A program made the position numbers and the translations under genes. Shown in pieces: positions 7,491 through 13,700 of a stretch of 13,700 nucleotides of DNA. A model generated the notes under the pieces. The model did not search any database. It saw nothing but the letters and a program-made list of their open reading frames with translations, and was not told the origin of the DNA. Every line of letters starts with the position of its first letter. Position 1 is the stretch's first letter. Source of the DNA: JBCDCU01 sp039180865 (GTDB lineage: Bacteria > Pseudomonadota > Alphaproteobacteria > Rhizobiales > JACESI01); contig JBCDCZ010000106.1 in NCBI GenBank assembly GCA_039180865.1, positions 1-13,700 of the forward strand. The letters are read 5' to 3'.

Positions 7491-8303
7491 TTAAGCCGCA
7501 CGAAGCGCCCGTTCACGCTGAATGATCTCAGACGCGAGCTTGAGATAAGCCTGACTTCCGGAGCACTTAAAGTCATAGAGAAGTGCCGGTTTGCCGTAGG
7601 ACGGCGCTTCCGAAATACGCACATTCCGCGGAATAACTGTGTCATACACCTTCTCGCCCATATATTCGCGCACGTCGGCAACCACCTGACCAGAGAGATT
7701 GTTGCGGCTATCGAACATGGTCAGAACAATCCCATGGATTGATAGACCGGGATTAACGGACCTTTTTACCTGCTCGACTGTTTTCAGAAGCTGGCTCAAG
7801 CCTTCAAGTGCGAAGAACTCGCATTGCAAGGGAACCAGAACAGAATGCGATGCAGCCATGGCATTGACGGTCAGCAGGTTCAAAGAGGGCGGACAATCGA
7901 CAAGAATGTAATCGAACGGCACTCCTTCCCCGTCGACGACACCCGCTCGGATAGCATCCCGTAACCGGTAGACCCGATCAGCCTCATCTGCGATTTCAAG
8001 CTCCACTCCCAGGAGGTCCAATGTGGACGGCGAAACGCTCAGCCGCGGAACATCGGTCGCAACAACTGTTTCGGTAAGCCCGCTTTCTCCAACGAGGACA
8101 CTGTAGGTGGAAACCTTGCGGCGCTCTTGATCGATGCCGACACCGGTACTGGCGTTGCCTTGCGGATCAAGATCAACAATCAGGACACGCTCACCAATCG
8201 CCGCCAAGGCTGTCCCAAGATTGATAGCCGTCGTCGTTTTACCAACGCCACCTTTTTGGTTTGCAATCGTAATCACACGGGGGATTCCGTTTGTCGCAGT
8301 CAT
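7491..8303 (-). CDS. parA: chromosome-partitioning ATPase ParA
   Basis: ParA/Soj-type ATPase (270 aa) that binds DNA non-specifically as an ATP dimer. It releases when ParB stimulates hydrolysis, moving the ParB-parS complex. The deviant Walker A motif KGGVGKTT (17-24) includes the signature lysine K17 and catalytic-loop K22. DLDPQGNAST (44-53) is the A-prime/switch I region. FDYILVDCPPSLNLLTVNA is the Walker B strand with D and the CPPS loop. RNVRISEAPSYGKPALLYD is the standard C-terminal signature of chromosomal ParA. The ATG at 8303 has AAGGA about nine bases upstream. It sits 29 bases after rsmG and 63 before parB, so the four genes mnmG-rsmG-parA-parB are probably co-transcribed. There is no long N-terminal HTH extension, so this is a chromosomal rather than type Ia plasmid ParA. 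Confidence 0.98.
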   Translation of the reverse strand: MTATNGIPRVITIANQKGGVGKTTTAINLGTALAAIGERVLIVDLDPQGNASTGVGIDQERRKVSTYSVLVGESGLTETVVATDVPRLSVSPSTLDLLGVELEIADEADRVYRLRDAIRAGVVDGEGVPFDYILVDCPPSLNLLTVNAMAASHSVLVPLQCEFFALEGLSQLLKTVEQVKRSVNPGLSIHGIVLTMFDSRNNLSGQVVADVREYMGEKVYDTVIPRNVRISEAPSYGKPALLYDFKCSGSQAYLKLASEIIQRERALRAA

Positions 8304-8332
8304 CGACCCTATCCTTTACCCTTGATACGCGA

Positions 8333-8989
8333 TCAGCCTTTTTCCCGAATATTCCTGACTTCAACGATAAATCCGTCGTCGGAAGAGGCACTCTCATGTT
8401 TTATCAGATCAAAACACCATGTGTTAGACGCGCGTTTTATTTCCCCGTCAATTTCCCGACCCTTATGGAAAAAGCAGACCGTACCGTTCTGCGAGTAGGG
8501 AGAGGCATAAGAAAACAGATCATCCAACGGTGCGAGCGCGCGAGCAGACAGAAAGTCGGCAGTGAGATCCGGTGGTTTCGGAAGCGATTCAATCCGAAAG
8601 TTGTGAACACTGGCCGACAATTCACATTCTCGGATGACTGTTCGAAGAAAAGCGGCCTTCCTCGTATTCGCCTCAACCAGATGAACATGCCCCTGTTTAT
8701 CAAAACGCTTCTGCAATATCGCCGTAACGAGACCGGGAAATCCCGCACCGCTCCCAAGATCAATCCAGACCGCGGGGCTCTGGACCAGGCGACTCAGGAC
8801 AGAGCTATCAAGGATGTGGCGATCCCAGACCTCAGACAATGTTTCACGTGAAACAAGGTTTTTTGCGGTTTGCCACTTAAACAAAAGCCCAACGAAACGC
8901 TCAAGGTTCTCTAAGACAGCATCATCGACCTTCAGATCACTCACAAGCTTCTTGGCGAAAGATGTCGGTGCCTTAGAACTCTGGTTCAC
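8333..8989 (-). CDS. rsmG: 16S rRNA (guanine(527)-N(7))-methyltransferase RsmG
   Basis: SAM-dependent methyltransferase that makes m7G527 in the 530 loop of 16S rRNA; loss gives low-level streptomycin resistance in several bacteria. The protein is 218 aa. It shows the family's KWQTAKNLVSRET (38-50), WDRHILDSS (55-63), and the SAM-binding loop WIDLGSGAGFPG (76-87). VEANTRKAAFLR follows, then SARALAPLDDLF. The start is a GTG whose GTGA overlaps the mnmG stop by four bases; AGGA is six bases upstream, so translation is probably coupled to mnmG. A TTG seven codons earlier is open but has no good ribosome site. The codons for residues 45-50 contain a perfect parS site, so this stretch serves both protein and DNA-binding functions. 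Confidence 0.96.
   Translation of the reverse strand: MNQSSKAPTSFAKKLVSDLKVDDAVLENLERFVGLLFKWQTAKNLVSRETLSEVWDRHILDSSVLSRLVQSPAVWIDLGSGAGFPGLVTAILQKRFDKQGHVHLVEANTRKAAFLRTVIRECELSASVHNFRIESLPKPPDLTADFLSARALAPLDDLFSYASPYSQNGTVCFFHKGREIDGEIKRASNTWCFDLIKHESASSDDGFIVEVRNIREKG
8840..8855. promoter_or_regulatory. parS: parS centromere site inside rsmG
   Basis: TGTTTCACGTGAAACA is a perfect 16-bp palindrome identical to the canonical bacterial chromosomal parS. It lies in rsmG codons 45-50, encoding VSRET, and is about 0.5 kb upstream of the parA start. ParB encoded nearby is expected to load here. Confidence 0.95.
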
Positions 8990-10848
8990 GCGGCATCCTG
9001 TTTTTTGCAACGGGCTATCAGGAGCGTCAACGCGGCCGGTGTCATCCCTTCTATCCGGGAAGCCTGGCCAACACTCTCAGGCCTGACACGCATCAACTTT
9101 TCTTTGAGTTCGTTCGAGAGCCCGTCAATCTTTCCATAGTCGAGATCGGTCGCAAGCCGAACGTTTTCATCGCTCTGAAGCGATGATGCATCTCGCCGTT
9201 GTCGTTCAAGATACACAGCGTATTTGGCCTCAATCTCGAGCTGCTCCAAGGTATCCTTTGAACAAGATCCGAAATCGGGCCACTCTCGGTTGATCGCTTC
9301 CATCGTCACATCCGGATAGGACAGCAGATCAAACACCGATCGTCTCACCCCATCCTGATTCAGCTGAAAGCCGCGCCGAACCGCCTCGTTCGGGGTGAAT
9401 TGAATGTCTTTTGCCTTTAACATCGCCTCATTGAGCTCAGACAGTTTCCGCTCAAACAGAGCCTGCCGCTCGCTCGAAACGCAACCGAATCGAATACCAA
9501 CCGGCGTCAAACGCTGATCCGCGTTGTCGGACCTTAAAGACAATCGGTATTCCGCACGAGAAGTGAACATACGATACGGCTCACTCACGCCCTTCGTCAC
9601 AAGATCATCGATCAACACACCGATGTAAGCTTCCGAACGGCTAAGCCGCAACGCCTCCTTCCCAGCGACCGCTTGCGCAGCATTCAATCCCGCCATAAGG
9701 CCCTGGGCTCCGGCTTCCTCATATCCGGTGGTCCCATTGATCTGACCTGCCAAAAACAAACCGCCGATCCGTTTCGTTTCCAGGGATGACTTCAATTCGC
9801 GCGGATCGACGTAATCATACTCGATCGCATAGCCTGGCTGGAGAATCTCAACATTCTCCAATCCGGAGATTGTTCGGATAAAAGCATCTTGAATGTCCTC
9901 AGGAAGCGAAGTCGATATTCCGTTTGGATAAACGGTATCGTCATCCAACCCTTCAGGTTCAAGAAAGATCTGGTGCCGGCTCCGATCCGCAAACCGAACC
10001 ACTTTATCTTCAATAGAGGGACAATACCGCGGACCTGTACCTTCGATATATCCGGCATACATAGCCGAACGTTTCAGATTGTCCTCGATAATGCGATGCG
10101 TTTCGATATTCGTATGCGTGATATGACATGCAATCTGAGGAACCCTGATTGTGTCCGTCATAAAGGAAAATGGAACCGGATCCGCGTCAGCAGGCTGACT
10201 TTCAAGTTTATCCCAGGCGATTGTCTTTCCGTTCAAACGCGCAGGTGTTCCGGTTTTCAATCGTCCGAGTGAAAATCCAGCTGAGAGCAACGTTTCCGCA
10301 AGACCTTCAGACGGCTTTTCTCCAACCCGTCCTGCCGGAATTCGTTTTTCGCCGATATGGATCACACCTCTTAGGAACGTGCCCGTCGTAAGAACCACGG
10401 CACCGCAAGAGATCTCTTCACCATCTGCCAGACGGACACCGGTAATCCGATTCTCACTCATCGTCAGATCGGCTGCCTCACCTTCAATTACAGTGAGGTT
10501 CGCGATAGCCGAGATTTCATCCTGCATAGCGGCTTTGTAAAGAGCACGGTCTGCCTGAGCTCGGGGTCCGCGAACTGCCGGTCCTTTACGGCGATTCAAC
10601 ATCCGAAATTGAATTCCGGCGCGATCGATGACCCGACCCATCAAGCCATCCATCGCATCGATCTCACGGACAAGATGCCCTTTCCCTAACCCACCAATGG
10701 CGGGATTGCAGGACATGGCACCGATTGTATCAAAGCGATGGGTCAACAGGATGGTATCGGCACCCATGCGCGCGGAGGCTGCTGCGGCTTCTGTTCCCGC
10801 ATGACCACCGCCAATGACGACAACATCACATGCTTTATTGGTTTTCAT
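8986..10848 (-). CDS. mnmG: tRNA uridine-5-carboxymethylaminomethyl(34) synthesis enzyme MnmG
   Basis: FAD enzyme that, with MnmE, installs the cmnm5/nm5 group on wobble U34 of certain tRNAs using glycine or ammonium and methylene-THF. The protein is 620 aa, close to the usual 620-630. It has the dinucleotide-binding VIGGGHAGTEAA (11-22) and SCNPAIGGLGKGH (46-58) with the conserved C47. The GidA signature GTGPRYCPSIEDK follows, then the FAD-contacting AGQINGTTGYEEAGAQGL. The C-terminal helical domain that contacts MnmE and tRNA contains YRLSLRSDNADQRLTPVG. The start is the ATG at 10848; an in-frame stop lies just upstream and the ribosome site (GGTGG) is modest. Its stop overlaps the GTG start of rsmG. 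Its partner mnmE lies upstream in the same direction, separated by 122 bases that hold a parS. Confidence 0.98.
   Translation of the reverse strand: MKTNKACDVVVIGGGHAGTEAAAASARMGADTILLTHRFDTIGAMSCNPAIGGLGKGHLVREIDAMDGLMGRVIDRAGIQFRMLNRRKGPAVRGPRAQADRALYKAAMQDEISAIANLTVIEGEAADLTMSENRITGVRLADGEEISCGAVVLTTGTFLRGVIHIGEKRIPAGRVGEKPSEGLAETLLSAGFSLGRLKTGTPARLNGKTIAWDKLESQPADADPVPFSFMTDTIRVPQIACHITHTNIETHRIIEDNLKRSAMYAGYIEGTGPRYCPSIEDKVVRFADRSRHQIFLEPEGLDDDTVYPNGISTSLPEDIQDAFIRTISGLENVEILQPGYAIEYDYVDPRELKSSLETKRIGGLFLAGQINGTTGYEEAGAQGLMAGLNAAQAVAGKEALRLSRSEAYIGVLIDDLVTKGVSEPYRMFTSRAEYRLSLRSDNADQRLTPVGIRFGCVSSERQALFERKLSELNEAMLKAKDIQFTPNEAVRRGFQLNQDGVRRSVFDLLSYPDVTMEAINREWPDFGSCSKDTLEQLEIEAKYAVYLERQRRDASSLQSDENVRLATDLDYGKIDGLSNELKEKLMRVRPESVGQASRIEGMTPAALTLLIARCKKQDAA
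8996..8999 (-). promoter_or_regulatory. ribosome-binding site fixing the GTG start of rsmG
   Basis: AGGA on the minus strand lies six bases before the GTG at 8989, within the end of mnmG. This favours the four-base mnmG-rsmG overlap over the TTG start at 9010. Confidence 0.6.
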
Positions 10849-10932
10849 GATACCACCAATTCGCGTTTGAACAGGTCATACGGGAAGTTCACAGGTTCTT
10901 CAAGAATGGTCGTCTGAGGGTGATTGACGCCC

Positions 10933-10948
10933 TGTTTCACGTGAAACA
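10933..10948. promoter_or_regulatory. parS: parS centromere site between mnmE and mnmG
   Basis: A second perfect copy of TGTTTCACGTGAAACA, 2,093 bp from the copy in rsmG, lies in the non-coding gap and ends 22 bases after the mnmE stop codon is passed. Unlike the other copy it is under no protein-coding constraint. It lies 85 bases upstream of the mnmG start, so ParB loading here could affect mnmG transcription. Confidence 0.95.
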
Positions 10949-10970
10949 TCCCGGAACCAGAACAACGGGT

Positions 10971-12308
10971 CTACTTCCCGATACAAAACTCTCCGAAGAC
11001 GACATCAAGCAGATCTTCAACATCAATCACACCCAAAACCCGAGCCATCGCGTCACTCGCCAGCCTCAGCTGTTCGGCACGGATCTCTAGAGGTAATTGT
11101 TGATCCAATGCGCCTTCCAAAGCCATAATACTATCCGCTACACATTCCCGATGCCGTTGGCGCGTAATGAGTGCATCTTCTGATCCATAACGAAACGCAC
11201 CGACTCGGTCTTCAAGGACCCCGACAAATTCATCAATGCCTTCACCCCGACTAATCGACATAACGCAATCATAACGATCCCGAATCGAATCTCCTTGGTC
11301 GGAAAGTCTGTCAGCCTTATTCAAAACAAAGATAATGTCATTCAGGCCATTGACCGGGATTTCGTGAGATCCGGATCCCCCAGCCTCTCCCATCCAGACA
11401 ACAATGTCCGCGGCTCTCATGCGATCGAAGCTGCGCTCAATCCCGATTTTCTCAACCGGATCTTCAGTTGGCCGAATTCCCGCTGTGTCCGTGACATTCA
11501 AAGCCATACCTCTGAGATCGAGGTGAACATCGATCGCGTCACGCGTCGTGCCTTCTATGTCCGTGACGATTGCCGCATCTCGTCCGGCAAGTACGTTCAA
11601 CAGGCTCGACTTTCCGACATTAGGAGGTCCTGCAATAACCACAGACAATCCACTTCGGATCCTTTCTCCCACATCTGCGTTTGCTAGCGCTGAACGCATC
11701 TCTGCAACGATTTCACCAACGCCATCCCAAACCTGATCGGATACAGAGCCAGGCACATCCTCCTCATCAGCAAAATCCAATTCAGCCTCGATAAAGGCAC
11801 GGAGCCGAATCAATTGAGACCGCCAGGCAGAATACGTTTCACTCAAATAGCCACCCATCTGGCGGACTGCGAGCTTTCTTTGCTCTTCGGTCTCAGAGTT
11901 GATGAGATCTGCCAAACCTTCCGTTTCGACAAGATCAAGCTTTCCTTGAAGAAACGCGCGTCGCGTAAATTCGCCAGGATCGGCGATCCGATAATCCGGC
12001 AATGACGAAAACACTCCGAACAATGCATTGATGACCGCGCGGCCCCCATGACACTGGATCTCGACAACGTCTTCGCCTGTGAAGCTCTTCGGACCCTGAA
12101 AGCAAAGCACCAGCGCTTCATCAATCGCTGATCCATCTTCAGGATCGGACAGGATCATAACCTTCGCTGTTTGGATCGGAGGAAGATCTGCAGTCGTTAA
12201 ACGATCAAGTGCGAGGAAGGCTTTTGGTCCGGAAATCCTGATAACGGCGACGCCGCTTGGCAGATTTCCGGAAGAGAGCGCATATATTGTGTCGTCAGAC
12301 ACTGTCAC
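10971..12308 (-). CDS. mnmE: tRNA-modifying GTPase MnmE
   Basis: GTPase partner of MnmG in wobble-U34 modification. The protein is 445 aa. The N-terminal tetrahydrofolate-binding, dimerising domain begins TIYALSSG and carries GEDVVEIQCHGG (78-89) and DPGEFTRRAFLQGKLDL (110-126). The helical domain is interrupted by a G domain. G1 is GPPNVGKSS (227-235), the GTT of G2 is in DIEGTTRDAI, G3 is DTAG (274-277), and G4 is NKAD (330-333). The protein ends in the catalytic CIGK (442-445). The start is a GTG (12308-12306). A second GTG two codons later is equally possible, and no clear ribosome site is visible upstream of either. It lies 77 bases after rho and 122 before mnmG on the same strand. Confidence 0.97.
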   Translation of the reverse strand: MTVSDDTIYALSSGNLPSGVAVIRISGPKAFLALDRLTTADLPPIQTAKVMILSDPEDGSAIDEALVLCFQGPKSFTGEDVVEIQCHGGRAVINALFGVFSSLPDYRIADPGEFTRRAFLQGKLDLVETEGLADLINSETEEQRKLAVRQMGGYLSETYSAWRSQLIRLRAFIEAELDFADEEDVPGSVSDQVWDGVGEIVAEMRSALANADVGERIRSGLSVVIAGPPNVGKSSLLNVLAGRDAAIVTDIEGTTRDAIDVHLDLRGMALNVTDTAGIRPTEDPVEKIGIERSFDRMRAADIVVWMGEAGGSGSHEIPVNGLNDIIFVLNKADRLSDQGDSIRDRYDCVMSISRGEGIDEFVGVLEDRVGAFRYGSEDALITRQRHRECVADSIMALEGALDQQLPLEIRAEQLRLASDAMARVLGVIDVEDLLDVVFGEFCIGK

Positions 12309-12343
12309 CAGCTTAAAACCGAACTGACTTCATTTTAGGAACG

Positions 12344-12403
12344 GAACCGAATCGATTGGTCCCCATCGGTTCGAAGCCGAATCGATCAGGTGTTCATCGA
12401 TTC
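12344..12403. repeat. cluster of GAATCGAT repeats at the rho 3' end
   Basis: The 8-mer GAATCGAT occurs at 12349-12356 and 12379-12386, and inverted (ATCGATTC) at 12396-12403. The last two copies form a perfect 8-bp inverted repeat with a 9-base loop that spans the rho stop codon (12386-12388). The first two belong to a 10-bp direct repeat CCGAATCGAT spaced 30 bp. GAACCGA (12344-12350) and TCGGTTC (12366-12372) make a further 7-bp inverted repeat. No T run follows, so this is not a classic intrinsic terminator. It may be an RNA structure at the end of the rho transcript or a protein-binding cluster. Confidence 0.5.
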
Positions 12404-13651
12404 AAAGAACTCATCATTGTTCTTCGTCTGACGCAACTTATCAATCAGGAACTCAATCGCATCGACGGAACCCATCGGATTAAGGATACGGCGAAGAACA
12501 TACATCTTCTTCAACTGATCCTTATCGACAAGCAGTTCTTCCTTCCGCGTACCGGATCTTTGAATGTCGATTGCCGGGAAGATCCGTTTATCGGACGCTT
12601 TGCGATCGAGAATGATTTCCGAGTTACCGGTTCCCTTGAATTCTTCGAAGATGACCTCGTCCATACGGCTTCCGGTATCGATAAGAGCGGTTGCGATAAT
12701 GGTAAGCGACCCACCTTCTTCAATATTCCGAGCCGCACCGAAAAACCGTTTCGGCCGCTGAAGCGCATTCGCATCAACACCACCGGTGAGGACTTTACCG
12801 GAAGACGGAACAACGGTGTTATAGGCCCTGCCAAGTCTGGTGATCGAATCCAAGAGGATGACAACATCCCGGCCATGTTCAACGAGACGCTTGGCCTTCT
12901 CGATCACCATCTCCGCAACCTGAACATGTCGAACCGCCGGTTCATCGAAGGTAGACGACACCACTTCGCCATTCACCGTCCGCTGCATGTCCGTCACTTC
13001 TTCCGGACGCTCATCAATCAGAAGAACGATCAAATAGCACTCCGGATGATTTGCGGTAATCGATTTCGCCACATTTTGAAGAAAGACAGTTTTACCGGTC
13101 CGCGGAGGCGCTGTGATCAAACCGCGTTGCCCCTTACCAAGGGGTGCGGCGATATCGATGACACGGGCCGAAAGATCTTTGATCGTCGGATCGTCGACTT
13201 CCATCTTCAACCGCTCATTCGGATAAAGTGGCGTCAGATTATCGAAATGAACCTTGTGCCGCGCCTTTTCAGGATCTTCAAAGTTGATCGTGTTGACCTT
13301 CAGAAGAGCGAAATACCGCTCTCCATCCTTCGGGCTGCGGATCTCGCCTTCGACCGTATCGCCTGTGCGCAATGAGAATTTTCTAATCTGTGATGGCGAC
13401 ACATAGATGTCGTCAGGTCCAGGAAGGTAATTTGCTTCCGGCGAGCGCAAAAAGCCAAAACCATCCTGCAACACCTCAACCACGCCCTCACCGATGATCT
13501 CAACATCTTTTTCCGCAAGCTGCTTCAAAATCGCGAACATCAGCTCCTGCTTGCGCATAGTGCTTGCGTTCTCGACATCGTGCTCTTCGGCAAAAGTCAA
13601 TAATTCGGTTGGTGATTTCGATTTCAGCTCTTGGAGCTTCATCTCGCGCAT
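12386..13651 (-). CDS. rho: transcription termination factor Rho
   Basis: Hexameric RNA-dependent ATPase/helicase that ends transcription at Rho-dependent sites and limits antisense RNA. The protein is 421 aa (E. coli 419). The N-terminal helical domain starts MKLQELKSKSPTELL. The primary RNA-binding cold-shock fold has DGFGFLRS (63-70) and DDIYVSPSQIRKFSLRTGD. The ATPase core has Walker A APPRTGKT (181-188), LLIDERPEEVTDMQR with the catalytic glutamates, Walker B VVILLDSITRLGRAYN (263-278), and the secondary RNA-binding Q-loop LTGGVDANALQRPKRFFGAARN (288-309). The start is the ATG at 13651; another ATG three codons on (MKLQEL) matches the family start equally well. Ribosome-site support is weak for both. 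Only 49 bases of its upstream region are inside the window. It is the first visible gene of the minus-strand block. Confidence 0.98.
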   Translation of the reverse strand: MREMKLQELKSKSPTELLTFAEEHDVENASTMRKQELMFAILKQLAEKDVEIIGEGVVEVLQDGFGFLRSPEANYLPGPDDIYVSPSQIRKFSLRTGDTVEGEIRSPKDGERYFALLKVNTINFEDPEKARHKVHFDNLTPLYPNERLKMEVDDPTIKDLSARVIDIAAPLGKGQRGLITAPPRTGKTVFLQNVAKSITANHPECYLIVLLIDERPEEVTDMQRTVNGEVVSSTFDEPAVRHVQVAEMVIEKAKRLVEHGRDVVILLDSITRLGRAYNTVVPSSGKVLTGGVDANALQRPKRFFGAARNIEEGGSLTIIATALIDTGSRMDEVIFEEFKGTGNSEIILDRKASDKRIFPAIDIQRSGTRKEELLVDKDQLKKMYVLRRILNPMGSVDAIEFLIDKLRQTKNNDEFFESMNT

Positions 13652-13700
13652 GTGCGATGTCCGCTTTTTATGAGAATGACGGTCGATGACCGAATGGGGA

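Noticed and set aside
11836..11851. Half parS-like sequence CGTTTCAC in mnmE
   Set aside because: Only the left half matches; the right half diverges, so ParB loading is unlikely.
12522..12530. TTATCGACA, a one-mismatch DnaA box
   Set aside because: It is single, lies in conserved rho coding sequence, and there is no cluster or AT-rich unwinding region, so no oriC is called.
12386..13375. Long plus-strand open frame (339 codons) opposite rho
   Set aside because: It is antisense to an unmistakable Rho and its translation resembles no family; it is a shadow of biased codon use.

Overview
The window is a housekeeping stretch of an alphaproteobacterial chromosome. The case rests on gene order (rho, mnmE, mnmG, rsmG, parA, parB, then convergent holA, lptE, leuS), on the alphaproteobacterial look of LptE and HolA, on Rho with an APPRTGKT Walker A loop, and on a CenR-like response regulator beside an L,D-transpeptidase. 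By eye the base composition is moderate (around 50-55% GC). An order or genus cannot be fixed without a search; a Hyphomicrobiales-like lineage is a reasonable guess only. No transposase, phage gene, CRISPR array, tRNA or rRNA is visible, and no gap between genes exceeds about 160 bases.

Layout from left to right. Positions 52-735 (minus) hold an OmpR-family response regulator, probably cenR. It is divergent from an L,D-transpeptidase-domain gene (892-1407, plus); their shared 156-base gap holds a tandem direct repeat and a perfect inverted repeat. The transpeptidase converges on yggS (1425-2096, minus) across a small hairpin. From the yggS/leuS gap a compact plus-strand operon runs leuS-lptE-holA (2219-6515) with 14-17 base spacings. 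It converges, with only 30 bases between and no clear intrinsic terminator, on a long minus-strand block read in the order rho (13651-12386), mnmE, mnmG, rsmG, parA, parB (to 6546).

The minus block links transcription termination (Rho), tRNA wobble-uridine modification (MnmE-MnmG), 16S rRNA methylation (RsmG) and chromosome segregation (ParA-ParB). Two perfect 16-bp parS palindromes, one inside rsmG (8840-8855) and one between mnmE and mnmG (10933-10948), supply the ParB loading sites, so the complete parABS system is here. This suggests an origin-proximal location, although no oriC or DnaA-box cluster is visible. The plus operon supplies leucyl-tRNA synthetase, the lipoprotein partner of the LPS outer-membrane translocon, and the delta subunit of the DNA polymerase III clamp loader.

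I found no undescribed multi-gene system. The items worth a second look are small non-coding signals: the repeats between cenR and the transpeptidase gene, the parS pair, and a cluster of repeated 8-mers around the rho stop codon. Several genes use non-ATG starts (holA TTG; transpeptidase, rsmG and mnmE GTG).
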